A stretch of DNA of 64,000 nt from NCBI GenBank assembly GCA_031278895.1, contig JAITJN010000037.1, forward strand, positions 1 to 64,000, in the 5' to 3' direction. A program made the position numbers and the translations under genes. The number at the start of each line of letters is the position of its first letter. Within the stretch, counting starts at the first letter, position 1. This document shows, one piece after another, positions 52,937 through 62,314 of the stretch. The stretch comes from Candidatus Endomicrobiellum guadaloupense. GTDB taxonomy: Bacteria > Elusimicrobiota > Endomicrobiia > Endomicrobiales > Endomicrobiaceae. The notes beneath the pieces are model-generated. The model worked only from the letters and a program-made list of their open reading frames with translations, was not told the origin of the DNA and did not search any database.

Positions 52937-54438
52937 ACTTAAAATTTGATAGCCCATTATTTGAAGTAATAAGAGATGAGAAGAAGTGCATAAAATGCAA
53001 AACCTGTGTTTTAGAGTGCTCAAATAAAGTTCATTCATATGATGAGAAGAAAGATATTTTTAAAGCTGATGATATGAAATGTGTCAACTGCCATAGATGT
53101 GTGGCTTTATGTCCGACAAAAGCATTGATTATAAAAAAATATCCTCTTGAATTTAGAGAGAATGCTGTTTGGACAGAGTCTGCTATAAAAGAAATTTTTA
53201 AACAGTCTCAAAGTGGTGGAGTATTGCTTTCAAGTATGGGAAATCCAAATCCTTCCCCAATTTATTGGGATAAAATGCTTTTAAATGCCAGTCAAGTTAC
53301 AAACCCTTCAATAGACCCATTAAGAGAGCCGATAGAAACAAAAGTTATGATAGGCAGAAAGCCTGAAAAACTTGAGTTTGCCTCTAATGGGAAACTCATA
53401 ACAAAAATGCCTCCTCAGGTTACTTTAAATGTTCCAGTTATGTTTGCAGCTATGAGCTATGGGGCAATCTCACCGAATGCTCATGAAGCGCTTGCAAGAG
53501 CTGCAGAGGAACTAGGAATTTGTTATAACACTGGCGAAGGCGGATTAAATAAAGATTTTTATAAATATAGAAAAAATACCGTTGTTCAAGTGGCGTCTGG
53601 AAGATTTGGCGTGCATAAAGAATATTTAAATGCAGGCGTTGCAATAGAAATTAAGATAGGACAGGGAGCAAAACCTGGAATTGGTGGGCATTTACCTGGA
53701 CGAAAAGTTTGTGAAGATGTTTCTACTACCAGAATGATACCAGTAGGTTCCGACGCTATATCTCCAGCTCTTCACCATGATATTTATTCAATTGAAGATT
53801 TAAGACAACTTATATATTCTTTAAAAGAAGTTACACATTATGAAAAACCCGTGTTTGTAAAAATTGCAGCTGTTCATAATGCTGCCGCTATATCTTCTGG
53901 TGCGCTAAGAGCAGGAGCTGATGCTATTGTGGTAGATGGATTTCGCGGAGGAACTGGAGCTGCTCCTACAAGAGTTAGAGATAATGTAGGGATTCCAATA
54001 GAGTTAGCGCTTGCTTCAATTGATCAAAGATTAAGGGAAGAAGGAATAAGAAATCAAGGTTCTCTGTTAATTTCTGGCAGTATTAGGAACAGCGCTGATA
54101 TAGTTAAAGCTATTGCACTTGGAGCTGATGCTGTTTGTATAGGTACAGCTGCGCTTATAGCGCTTGGTTGCCATATGTGTCGTACTTGTGTTACAGGCAA
54201 ATGTAACTGGGGGATAGCGACACAAGACCTAGAACTCGTAAAGAGATTAGAGCCTGATGTTATGTATAAGAGACTTGTAAATTTAGTTTCTGCATGGAAT
54301 CATGAAATTCAAGAAATGCTTGGTGGAATGGGTATGAATGCTGTTGATAGTTTACGCGGGAATAGACTTATGCTTAGAGGTATAGATTTAAACCAAAAAG
54401 AATTGGAAATACTTGGAATAAAGTATGCTGGAGAGTAA
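52933..54438 (+). CDS. gltB: glutamate synthase, ferredoxin-FMN catalytic subunit
   Basis: A 501-residue synthase core. The N-terminal 75 residues hold two [4Fe-4S] clusters ('CIKCKTCVLEC', 'CVNCHRCVALCP'). The FMN TIM barrel follows ('MSYGAISPNAHEALARAAEELG', 'GAKPGIGGHLPG', 'VDGFRGGTGAAPTRVRDNVG'). 'CHMCRTCVTGKC' matches the [3Fe-4S] loop. It combines 2-oxoglutarate and ammonia to glutamate using electrons from the ferredoxin-like domain. No NADPH-oxidising GltD gene follows, so reduced ferredoxin may be the donor. Confidence 0.93.
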   Translation: MNLKFDSPLFEVIRDEKKCIKCKTCVLECSNKVHSYDEKKDIFKADDMKCVNCHRCVALCPTKALIIKKYPLEFRENAVWTESAIKEIFKQSQSGGVLLSSMGNPNPSPIYWDKMLLNASQVTNPSIDPLREPIETKVMIGRKPEKLEFASNGKLITKMPPQVTLNVPVMFAAMSYGAISPNAHEALARAAEELGICYNTGEGGLNKDFYKYRKNTVVQVASGRFGVHKEYLNAGVAIEIKIGQGAKPGIGGHLPGRKVCEDVSTTRMIPVGSDAISPALHHDIYSIEDLRQLIYSLKEVTHYEKPVFVKIAAVHNAAAISSGALRAGADAIVVDGFRGGTGAAPTRVRDNVGIPIELALASIDQRLREEGIRNQGSLLISGSIRNSADIVKAIALGADAVCIGTAALIALGCHMCRTCVTGKCNWGIATQDLELVKRLEPDVMYKRLVNLVSAWNHEIQEMLGGMGMNAVDSLRGNRLMLRGIDLNQKELEILGIKYAGE

Positions 54439-54442
54439 AAAT

Positions 54443-55180
54443 ATGAAAACGATAAATGCTTTAGATGTTCATTATCGTAAACTCAACGATTCTATAGATA
54501 GCGCAATTAAAGTTGATAAAAGTATAACTTTAAATAATGTTTTTGGTCAGAGATATATAGGGAGAGGTTTACCAAAAGGCGTTAAAATTAAAATACATGG
54601 AATTCCCGGTAATGACATGTCTGCGTATATGGGCGGAGCCAAAATAGAAGTTTTGGGAAATGCACAAGATGCAATTGGAAATACCATGAATTCAGGCAGA
54701 ATAATTATACATGGCAGATGTGGAGATACGTTGGGATATGCCATGAGAGGCGGAGAAATTTACGTTGAAGGAAATGTTGGATATAGAGTCGGCATTCATA
54801 TGAAAGAATATAAAGATATGAAGCCTTTGATTGTTATCGGAGGAAAAGCTGGAGATTTTTTAGGTGAGTATATGGCAGGCGGATCTATTATTCTCTTAGG
54901 TCTTAATCTTGCAGAAGGAGAAGAAATAGTAGGAAGATTTTGTGCAACAGGAATACATGGTGGAAAAATATATATAAATGGCAATCCTGATAAATATAAA
55001 TTTGGCAAAGAAGTTGAAAAAGTTTCTCTTACAGATGAAGATACTGCTTTTCTAAAAAAGCATATTGCCCTATATGCGAAATTTTTTAAAAAAGATTTAT
55101 CCCATTTAAAGCTTGAATATTTCTCAAAATATATGACAGTTAACAAGAATCCGTATTCTAATATGTATTGCTCTAATTAA
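54443..55180 (+). CDS. glutamate synthase, GXGXG-domain subunit
   Basis: A 245-residue right-handed beta-helix subunit corresponding to the C-terminal GltB domain. The repeated Gly pattern is clear: 'GNAQDAIGNTMNSGRIIIHG', 'GDTLGYAMRGGEIYVEG', 'GDFLGEYMAGGSIILLG'. It serves as a scaffold holding the amidotransferase and synthase parts together around the ammonia tunnel. The track ATG 54425 overlaps gltB. ATG 54443 just after the gltB stop is preferred. Third gene of the set. Confidence 0.9.
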   Translation: MKTINALDVHYRKLNDSIDSAIKVDKSITLNNVFGQRYIGRGLPKGVKIKIHGIPGNDMSAYMGGAKIEVLGNAQDAIGNTMNSGRIIIHGRCGDTLGYAMRGGEIYVEGNVGYRVGIHMKEYKDMKPLIVIGGKAGDFLGEYMAGGSIILLGLNLAEGEEIVGRFCATGIHGGKIYINGNPDKYKFGKEVEKVSLTDEDTAFLKKHIALYAKFFKKDLSHLKLEYFSKYMTVNKNPYSNMYCSN

Positions 55181-55206
55181 TTTAAATATATGCAGAGGTT
55201 TAAGAG

Positions 55207-56346
55207 ATGAAAAATGATAGCTTTTTTTGCAAACAATACAAAAAGGCTTATTTAGAGCTTTCAAATGGCATTATTCTTGAAGGCAGAGCTATTGGGGCAG
55301 ACGTTACTGTAAGCGGTGAAATGGTATTTAATACCGGCATGTTAGGTTATAGTGAGGCTATGACTGACCCTTCATATTTGGGCCAGATTTTAGTATTTAG
55401 TTTTTGTTTAATAGGGAATTACGGAATACCTTTCCCCGAAAACAGGGATTTTTTTTCGTCGCAAGGACATGAAAGCTCTTCAATAAAAACGCAAGGTATA
55501 ATAGTTTCAGATATTTATGATTGGTGTCACCATCATGATGGTGGTATATCTCTTGACGATTGGATGAAAATGCAAGGCGTGCCTGGTATTGCTGGAATAG
55601 ACACAAGATATTTAGTACAGATAATAAGGAAAAGCGGAAATCTTTGGGGAAGAATTGTTTCTGAAGGAGCAAAACCACAAGATAAGAGTAAATTTGATTT
55701 CTTAAAAAATTTTAAAGATGGTGAGTATGTTGAGCCGTCGAAATATAATTTAATGTCGTCTGTATCAACTAAAGAAAGACAAATAATGGGTAAGGGATAT
55801 AAAAGAGTTGCAGTTGTTGATTGTGGTGCAAAGTGGAATATTATGAGAATGATTATAGGAAGAGGCTGTGAAGTGGAAGTGTTGCCTTGGGATATGGATT
55901 TTTCAACAGTAAAATGTGACGGCTGGGTTATAAGCAATGGGCCTGGAGATCCTAAGAATACCGGGGATTTAGTTGAGAGAGTGAAAAAAGACATCTTAAA
56001 TTCAAATAAACCTATTTTAGGAATATGTCTCGGCCATCAAATTTTAGCGTTAGCTTCCGGAGCTAAAACTAAAAGATTAAGCCACGGGCACAGAAGCCAC
56101 AATCAACCTGTTTTTTCTTTACCTAATAAAAAGGCTTATATGTCTAGCCAAAACCACAGATATGCTGTAGAGAAAAGTTCAATACAACCAGGTTGGAAAC
56201 TTTGGTTTGAAAATGCCAATGATGATTCTGTTGAAGGTTTAAAGCATAAAACAAAACCATTTATGTCAGTACAATTTCACCCTGAAGCTTCTAGCGGTCC
56301 AAACGATACATCTTGGATTATGGATAAACTTGTAGAGTTGTTATAG
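55207..56346 (+). CDS. carA: carbamoyl phosphate synthase small subunit
   Basis: A 379-residue glutaminase subunit supplying ammonia to CarB for arginine and pyrimidine synthesis. An N-terminal CPSase small-chain domain ('LELSNGIILEGRAIGADVTVSGEMVFNTGMLGYSEAMTDPSY') is followed by a class I amidotransferase with nucleophile Cys in 'GICLGHQILALASG' and the His-Glu pair in 'VQFHPEAS'. The segment after the nucleophile is diverged ('KRLSHGHRSHNQPV'). A permease pseudogene now separates it from carB. Confidence 0.94.
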   Translation: MKNDSFFCKQYKKAYLELSNGIILEGRAIGADVTVSGEMVFNTGMLGYSEAMTDPSYLGQILVFSFCLIGNYGIPFPENRDFFSSQGHESSSIKTQGIIVSDIYDWCHHHDGGISLDDWMKMQGVPGIAGIDTRYLVQIIRKSGNLWGRIVSEGAKPQDKSKFDFLKNFKDGEYVEPSKYNLMSSVSTKERQIMGKGYKRVAVVDCGAKWNIMRMIIGRGCEVEVLPWDMDFSTVKCDGWVISNGPGDPKNTGDLVERVKKDILNSNKPILGICLGHQILALASGAKTKRLSHGHRSHNQPVFSLPNKKAYMSSQNHRYAVEKSSIQPGWKLWFENANDDSVEGLKHKTKPFMSVQFHPEASSGPNDTSWIMDKLVELL

Positions 56347-56369
56347 TTAAATGAAATGGAAATATATAA

Positions 56370-56776
56370 ATGGGTGATACGAAAGAAGAACACTTACGAA
56401 AGGTCTTAGAGAAAAACTTGTAAATCTTATTGCAATTGGTGGTTTGTAGGTATTGGTCTCTTTTTAGCTTCGGTAAATGCCATAGCTAAGCCTGATCCGT
56501 GTTTGTTGTTGTCTTATATAATAGGAACGTTTTTTATGTATCTAATTATATTAAAGACGTTCAATGTCTCAGGGAAATATTACAAAATTAAGGTATTCTA
56601 TTCCTTTTTATCCGTACTCAAACTATTTGGTCTTTGCAGCTGTGTTGCTTATATTTGTAACGCTTGCATTTGATAAAAGGACAAAAACTTTGGCATTGGG
56701 ATATCCAATTTGATTGTTTTTGTTGTATGCAATTTATAGATTGTTTGTTAAAGAAAATAATATGAAAGCGATATAA
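56370..56776 (+). pseudogene. remnant of an amino acid permease (APC/AAT family)
   Basis: ATG 56370 starts 'MGDTKEEHLRK'. In a neighbouring frame the sense continues 'GLREKLVNLIAIGG' and, after another shift, 'VGIGLFLASVNAIAKPDPCLLLSYIIGTFFMYL', which is the first two helices of an amino acid/polyamine permease. Then, after a large internal deletion, the C-terminus appears: 'RYSIPFYPYSNYLVFAAVLLIFVTLAFDKRT' and, past a TGA where a Trp codon is expected, 'LFLLYAIYRLFVKENN'. Only about 135 of the usual roughly 450 codons survive. It lies between carA and carB. Confidence 0.85.
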
Positions 56777-56786
56777 GAGGTAAAAT

Positions 56787-59700
56787 ATGCCGATTTTAGA
56801 TTTTTTGTTGCCAAAAAATGGGGAAAAACAAAAAGTTATTCTTCTTGGTTCTGGCGCGTTGTCTATAGGACAAGCAGGGGAATTTGATTATTCCGGCTCT
56901 CAAGCTGTAAAGGCTTTAGAAGAAGAAGGATTGGAAGTAATAATTATAAATCCGAACATTGCTTCTGTTCAAACCGATAGAGGGGCAAATAAAAAAGTTT
57001 ATTTGTATCCTATTACTCCTTTTTGGGTTGAGAAAATTATTAAAATCGAAAAACCTGTTGCTATTATTTCAAGCTTTGGCGGTCAGACATCTTTGAACTG
57101 TGTAATAGAGCTTGAAAAAAGCGGGGTATTAAAAAAATACAATGTAAAAGTTTTAGGAACACAGGTTAATGCTCTTGAATTATCTGAAGATAGAGAGCTT
57201 TTTGCCCAGAAAATGAAGTCTATAAATGTACCTATAGCTAAAAGTCATGCAGTTTCTACAGCAGAGGAGGCATTAGAGACTGCGCAGCAGATAGGCTATC
57301 CTGTTATTACTCGTTCGGCTTTTGCTCTCGGTGGGCTAGGCAGCGGATTTGCAAAAATTCCTGCAGATTTAAAAAAGCTTACGCAAGCAGCATTAATGAC
57401 TTCTCCTCAAGTTTTAATTGAAAAATCTCTTCATGGTTGGAAAGAAATAGAATATGAAGTAATGAGAGATAAAACTGGAAATACAATAACCATATGCAAC
57501 ATGGAAAATTTTGATCCTATGGGAATACATACTGGCGATTCTATAGTAGTAGCTCCTTGTCAGACGATAAACAATACTGAAAACAATATGCTTAGAGACA
57601 CTGCAATTAAAATTGCACAAAACGTAGGAATTGTTGGTGAGTGTAATGTTCAGTATGCTCTAAATCCACATGACTATGGTTTTTACGTTATAGAGATTAA
57701 CGCAAGACTTTCGCGTTCCAGCGCTTTAGCAAGCAAAGCGACGGGCTATCCTATAGCTTATATAGCTGCAAAAATAGTTATAGGGTTTGATTTGTTGGAA
57801 TTAAAAAACCCTGTTACTGGAACAACCTCAGCATTTTACGAGCCATCACTTGATTATGTCACTTTAAAAGTTCCTCGTTGGGACTTAAGTAAATTTACAG
57901 GAGTATCAAAAAATTTAGGCACTCAAATGAAATCTGTTGGTGAAGTTATGGCAATTGGCAGAAACTTCTGTGAGGTTATACAAAAAGCTTTAAGAATGGT
58001 TAATGAAAATGAAAATGGCATTACAGTGAACATTTTTAAAGACGCTTCTGATGAAGAGCTTGATAAAGAACTTTTGTCGCCAACAAATCTAAGAGTTTTT
58101 GCAATTTATGAGACATTTAAGAGAGGAAAATCCATACAATATGTTTATGAAAAAACTAAAATAGATTATTGGTTTTTGTCTCATGTCCAATATTTAGCAA
58201 ATGTCGAATCTGAATTGTATAAGTTTTTTGTAGAGCATGGTCTAAAAAAATATTTGTTTACTGCTCAAGACATATACAATGCATATAAACAGATTTCTAA
58301 AGATCAACTGCATCGTTTAAAATCAAAAGGGTTTTCAGATTTCCAACTTACAAAAGTTTATCTTTCAGCATGCTTAAATGCTCAAATAAAACTAAGTATA
58401 AAACAGGTACGAACTTTATCTTTTGGACTAAGAAAGTTAAGAAAAAAACTTGGCATTCTTCCTGTTGTAAAACAGATAGACACAACTTCTTCAGAATATC
58501 CAACAAAATCCAACTATTTATATCTTACATATGACGGTATTCATAGCGATGTTTCTCCGAAGAAAAATGTAAAGAGCATAATTACTTTAGGAAGCGGAAG
58601 CTATCGTATAGGAAGCAGCTTAGAGTTTGACTGGTGTTCTGTTATGACAAGCAGTTATTTCAAAAATAAAAGGAATGAGAGCGTTATTATAAACTGTAAT
58701 CCGGAAACAGTTTCTACAGACTACAGCGCTTCAGATAGACTTTATTTTGAAGAATTATCTTCAGAGAGAGTTTTAGATATTATAGATATTGAAGAACCAA
58801 AAGGTGTTGTTGCATGTATGGGCGGACAAAATCCTAATAATCTAATTCAACCGTTAAGCGAAGCTAAGGTAAATATTTTAGGACATAGTCAAAAGAGTGT
58901 TGACGGAGCTGAGGACAGAGAAAAATTTTCTGCTATGCTTGATAAATTAGGCATAGATCAGCCTGAGTGGATTTCTGCTGTTTCTAGAGACGAAATAGAA
59001 AAGTTTATAGAAAAAGTAGGATTTCCTGTACTTATACGTCCAAGTTTTGTATTGTCTGGAACACTTATGAATGTTGCAAATGATAAGGATAGTATGGATC
59101 ATTATTTGTCTTTAACAAAAGATATATCTTCAGATTTCCCTGTGGTTATTTCAAAATTTATTCTTGACGCAAAGGAAATAGAGTGCGATGGAGTAGCAAA
59201 AGGCGGAGAAGTTATATTATCGCTTGTTACGGAACATATAGAAAATGCAGGTGTTCATAGCGGCGATGCTACTATGGTTTTTCCTTCACAGAAAATATAC
59301 ACTCGTACAGTAAATGTTATTAAAGATATAGTTAGAAAAATAGTTAAATGTTTAAATTTAAATGGTCCTTTCAATATACAGTTTATAGCTAAAGAAAATG
59401 ATGTTAAAGTTATTGAGTGCAATGCAAGAGCTTCAAGATCTTTCCCTTTTATTTCAAAAGTCTCTGGCGTAAATTTGGCAGAACTTTCATGTAAAGTTAT
59501 GAACAATGAAAAAGTAAAAAAAATTTTAATTGATGAAAGCGAGATACATTATGTTGGTGTTAAAGCTTCAATGTTTAGTTTTCAGAGACTTGACGGCGCA
59601 GATCCTGTAATAGGTGTTGAAATGGCATCAACTGGCGAAGTTGGTTGTTTAGGAGATAAATTTGACCATGCAATGCTTTTGTCAATGGAATCTACTCAAA

Positions 59701-60101
59701 TAAGGAAGCCCAAAAAAGGTGTCTTGATAAGTGCGGGAAGGGAAAAAGATAAAATTAAATTTATGGAAGTTATAGATAATCTCTATAAGCTTGGCGTTCT
59801 TGTTTATGCAACAAGAGGAACTGCAAAATTCCTTGAAGACAGAGGATATGAGGTAGAAACTGTCCACTGGAACCGCAACCCTAGGGCTGTAGATATAATA
59901 ATAGAAGGAAAAGTTGATTTTGTAATCAACATAAACAAAAATTTAAGTATTGACGAACTGCACAATAATTCTGAAATAAGAAAAACAGCTGTTAAATGTG
60001 GGTGTTCCCTGCTTACAAACCTTGAGAAAACAATAGCTTATTTGAGAGCTTATGATTCTTATGAAGAGTTGCAAAATATTGAACGCTGCATAAGTTTATA
60101 G
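56787..60101 (+). CDS. carB: carbamoyl phosphate synthase large subunit
   Basis: A 1104-residue enzyme making carbamoyl phosphate from bicarbonate, ammonia and two ATP. There are two homologous ATP-grasp halves (about 1-550 and 551-950), each opening with a 'VILLGSGALSIGQAGEFDYSG' or 'IITLGSGSYRIGSSLEFDWCS' type motif, an oligomerisation helix region between, and a C-terminal MGS-like regulatory domain ('GVLISAGREKDK', 'LYKLGVLVYATRGTAKFL'). Length is slightly over the usual 1070. AGAGG lies 6 bases before ATG. It begins 10 bases after the permease remnant, so any carA-carB read-through still reaches it. Confidence 0.95.
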   Translation: MPILDFLLPKNGEKQKVILLGSGALSIGQAGEFDYSGSQAVKALEEEGLEVIIINPNIASVQTDRGANKKVYLYPITPFWVEKIIKIEKPVAIISSFGGQTSLNCVIELEKSGVLKKYNVKVLGTQVNALELSEDRELFAQKMKSINVPIAKSHAVSTAEEALETAQQIGYPVITRSAFALGGLGSGFAKIPADLKKLTQAALMTSPQVLIEKSLHGWKEIEYEVMRDKTGNTITICNMENFDPMGIHTGDSIVVAPCQTINNTENNMLRDTAIKIAQNVGIVGECNVQYALNPHDYGFYVIEINARLSRSSALASKATGYPIAYIAAKIVIGFDLLELKNPVTGTTSAFYEPSLDYVTLKVPRWDLSKFTGVSKNLGTQMKSVGEVMAIGRNFCEVIQKALRMVNENENGITVNIFKDASDEELDKELLSPTNLRVFAIYETFKRGKSIQYVYEKTKIDYWFLSHVQYLANVESELYKFFVEHGLKKYLFTAQDIYNAYKQISKDQLHRLKSKGFSDFQLTKVYLSACLNAQIKLSIKQVRTLSFGLRKLRKKLGILPVVKQIDTTSSEYPTKSNYLYLTYDGIHSDVSPKKNVKSIITLGSGSYRIGSSLEFDWCSVMTSSYFKNKRNESVIINCNPETVSTDYSASDRLYFEELSSERVLDIIDIEEPKGVVACMGGQNPNNLIQPLSEAKVNILGHSQKSVDGAEDREKFSAMLDKLGIDQPEWISAVSRDEIEKFIEKVGFPVLIRPSFVLSGTLMNVANDKDSMDHYLSLTKDISSDFPVVISKFILDAKEIECDGVAKGGEVILSLVTEHIENAGVHSGDATMVFPSQKIYTRTVNVIKDIVRKIVKCLNLNGPFNIQFIAKENDVKVIECNARASRSFPFISKVSGVNLAELSCKVMNNEKVKKILIDESEIHYVGVKASMFSFQRLDGADPVIGVEMASTGEVGCLGDKFDHAMLLSMESTQIRKPKKGVLISAGREKDKIKFMEVIDNLYKLGVLVYATRGTAKFLEDRGYEVETVHWNRNPRAVDIIIEGKVDFVININKNLSIDELHNNSEIRKTAVKCGCSLLTNLEKTIAYLRAYDSYEELQNIERCISL

Positions 60102-60355
60102 TTTTGGATATTGCAAGTTTAAGTTGCTAATGCAACAGGTTCTGTTGTTTGAGAAAGTAATCCTAAAAAGAAATAATATCTTGCACTTAACTCTTTTAAA
60201 AAAGATGGAAAGAAGTTGCAGCAGGCAGCATTACCCAACTTGAATTTGCCATTTCAAAATACTGATTACGTTTAGATAAATATGATGTCATAATGTCAAG
60301 GACAATGTATGTTTGTCATTCTCTATTAAAAAATTAGTTAATTATTGGAAAGAAA
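60102..60355. other. intergenic stretch with a small hairpin
   Basis: CAACAG-gtt-CTGTTG (60133-60147) is a perfect small stem-loop 32 bases after carB and could weakly end its transcript. The remaining 200 bases show no convincing gene or promoter. A 38-codon open frame from 60130 has no recognisable sequence character. Confidence 0.4.
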
Positions 60356-61537
60356 ATGATAACAAAAGATTTAATTTTGAGAATTTTTTCTGCAGCAAAT
60401 ATTTTAAGATGGAATGATCATATTCGCCCATCAGATTTTTCTGAGCTTGATAAGCAGTCGCATAAGATGATAATCGCATATATTATTGCCAAGTTCGAAG
60501 AGGAAAATGGAGAGTCTGTTGATTGGATAAAACTTATAGAAGGTGGTATTTTTGAATTTTTTCAGAGAATAATGCTTACAGATTTAAAGCCAGAAGTTTT
60601 TCGTGAGATAATGTCGAAAAAAGAAAAAGAATTAAATAAATGGGTTCTTGAAAATTTAAAAGAAGATTTAAATGCTATCGGTAAAGACTTTGCAAAAAGA
60701 TGTGAAAAATATTTCTCAGATGTTAATTATGCAAATTATGAGAAAAAAATATTGAGTGCAGCTCATTGTTTGTCTACTAAATGGGAATTTGTAATAGTAT
60801 ATCAATGGAACTCCATGCTTTATGGAATAGAGAAAACAAAAAACGAAATAGATGAAAGTCTTTCTTCTTGTGACGATTTGTTTGGAGTGACTCAATTGAT
60901 GTTTAATAAAAAATATTATGGTTTTTTAGACTTGTGCGGTCAGCTTAGGTTTCAACAAAGATGGGCTCAAGCATTTAGAGTGCAGAAGACTACGGTTTTA
61001 GGGCATATGTTAATGGTTGCGATATTTGCATATTTATTATCTCTTGAAATGGATGCTTCTGAAAAAAGAAGGTATAATAATTTCTATTCATCATTATTTC
61101 ACGATTTACCAGAGATCTTGACCAAAGATATAATTAAACCGGTTAAAACTTCTATACATGGACTAGAAGGTATAATAAAACAGTATGAAAAAAAACAAGT
61201 TGATGAACGAATACTTCCCTTAATTCCCCAAAGTTGGCATAGCGAGATGCAGTATTTTATAGAAGATGAATTTTCGGATAAATTTATTGAGAATGGTAAA
61301 GTTAGACGTGTTGACAACGCGGCTGACTTTGATAATGATAAATATAATGCTGTTGATGGAACTCTTGTAGAAATATGTGATAAACTTTGTGCTTATATAG
61401 AGGCATCTATGACTCTAGAATATGGTATAAATTCGTCCACACTGATAAAATCAAAAGAAATGCTTTACAAGAAATATTCAAGCATTAAAAAGAATAATTT
61501 AGACCTTAAACAATTGTACGACTATTTTGTTAATTAA
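60356..61537 (+). CDS. HD-domain phosphohydrolase-like protein (YfbR-related)
   Basis: A 393-residue soluble protein. The second half contains an HD-type metal site: 'TTVLGHMLMVAIFAYLL' supplies the first His, 'YSSLFHDLPEIL' the His-Asp pair, and 'VDNAADFDND' a later Asp-rich helix. This arrangement is like YfbR-type 5'-nucleotidases. The first half (about residues 1-190) looks like a related helical domain ('ILRWNDHIRPSDFSELDKQSHKMIIAYIIA') with an incomplete metal site, suggesting an ancient duplication. The substrate is unknown. It is monocistronic and converges on tRNA-Leu with a 5-base gap. Confidence 0.75.
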   Translation: MITKDLILRIFSAANILRWNDHIRPSDFSELDKQSHKMIIAYIIAKFEEENGESVDWIKLIEGGIFEFFQRIMLTDLKPEVFREIMSKKEKELNKWVLENLKEDLNAIGKDFAKRCEKYFSDVNYANYEKKILSAAHCLSTKWEFVIVYQWNSMLYGIEKTKNEIDESLSSCDDLFGVTQLMFNKKYYGFLDLCGQLRFQQRWAQAFRVQKTTVLGHMLMVAIFAYLLSLEMDASEKRRYNNFYSSLFHDLPEILTKDIIKPVKTSIHGLEGIIKQYEKKQVDERILPLIPQSWHSEMQYFIEDEFSDKFIENGKVRRVDNAADFDNDKYNAVDGTLVEICDKLCAYIEASMTLEYGINSSTLIKSKEMLYKKYSSIKKNNLDLKQLYDYFVN

Positions 61538-61542
61538 ATATA

Positions 61543-61626
61543 TGCTGAGGATGGGATTTGAACCCATACCGCCCTTTCGGGGACAGGCTTCTGAGACCTG
61601 CGTGTCTGCCATTCCACCACCTCAGC
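61543..61626 (-). tRNA. tRNA-Leu (CAG)
   Basis: On the minus strand GCTGAGG pairs with CCTCAGC. The D arm follows, then anticodon stem-loop CAGGT-CTCAGAA-GCCTG with anticodon CAG, a long variable arm (CCC-GAAA-GGG) as in type II tRNAs, the T arm GGTTCAAATCC, and discriminator A. The CCA end is not encoded. It is 84 bases long. Confidence 0.94.
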
Positions 61627-61712
61627 TCTGAATATACTTAACTGCTAGTAATTTTCATTTCAATAACATGATAATCTTCCACTTACCAGATTTGTATCTT
61701 AGGGAGCATGAA

Positions 61713-62127
61713 ATGTTCAGTATAATACCACAAATAACTAAAATACTCCAGCATCTGTACAAGTCTAAATGTTTTGTTGATAAAGACTATCTCTTTCTTT
61801 CATGCGTTTGTCGTAGAGAAAGTTTTTTTTAGACTTAAAGCAACACAAACAGCGCACATAATAGGACTAAAGTGCAATACAATAAACTTGTGGGCGCAAC
61901 AAGAAGTTTAGAGAAGGGATGTATAAGCAAGAGGTAGAGGAATCTAAAGAGAAGCTAAGAGGAGAAGTAGAGCTAGATGAGAGTTATTTTTGTAGAAGTA
62001 TGATAAGAGGGTGATAGTTTAATTGAGTGAAGAAAGTTTTGGGTTGCATTTGAAAGAATGTGAAAGGAGATATAGAAGAGCATAGAGCAGATGAGGCAAG
62101 AATTAGGTATAATCTAATAAGGGGTTA
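61713..62127 (+). pseudogene. shattered IS1595/ISXO2-type transposase
   Basis: ATG 61713 begins 'MFSIIPQITKILQHLYKSK', closed by a stop. In other frames follow 'RLKATQTAHIIGLKCNTINLW' (helix-turn-helix), 'REGMYKQEVEESKEKLRGEVELDESYF' (the DESYF catalytic box of ISXO2-like enzymes) and, after a deletion, 'SFGLHLKECERRYRRA' and 'DEARIRYNLIRG' near the C-terminus. Several frameshifts, stops and a missing catalytic middle make it inactive. No clear terminal repeats or target duplications were found. It lies between tRNA-Leu and cas9. Confidence 0.75.
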
Positions 62128-62170
62128 GCTCTTTGCTACCTTTCTAGTTTAGAGTCGTCATATTATACCT
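62105..62170. repeat. inverted repeat upstream of cas9
   Basis: AGGTATAAT (62105-62113) and ATTATACCT (62162-62170) are perfect 9-base complements enclosing 48 bases that contain a smaller hairpin (TAGC-TCTTT-GCTA). It straddles the end of the transposase remnant, so it may be the edge of the dead IS or a short structured RNA. Confidence 0.35.
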
Positions 62171-62183
62171 TATAAATTATAAT
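62155..62183 (+). promoter_or_regulatory. candidate promoter for the 38-aa ORF
   Basis: TCGTCA and a perfect TATAAT are 17 bases apart. The transcript would begin about 8 bases before ATG 62198. It might also supply upstream transcription into cas9. Confidence 0.4.
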
Positions 62184-62197
62184 AGAAAGGTTATGTC

Positions 62198-62314
62198 ATG
62201 AGAGTTAATCAAAAAATAATGAACCGTTCTTTAGATAAGAAAATAAATGTTCTTAAAGATATAGTCACGAAACAAGCTCAGATAAAAGCTTCAAAGATAT
62301 TGGAAGGTGAATAA
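62198..62314 (+). CDS. 38-residue ORF upstream of cas9, unknown
   Basis: ATG 62198 with AAAGG 7 bases upstream encodes a Lys-rich, probably helical peptide ('MNRSLDKKINVLKDIVTKQAQIKASKILEGE'). I do not recognise it. It is not listed in the track because it is short. The composition and start site look like real coding, but it could be the stump of a longer lost gene. The 138 bases between it and cas9 show only stop-broken frames. Confidence 0.4.
   Translation: MRVNQKIMNRSLDKKINVLKDIVTKQAQIKASKILEGE

Noticed and set aside
55533-55994. 153-residue minus-strand ORF inside carA
   Set aside because: Shadow. The carA frame has complete catalytic motifs.
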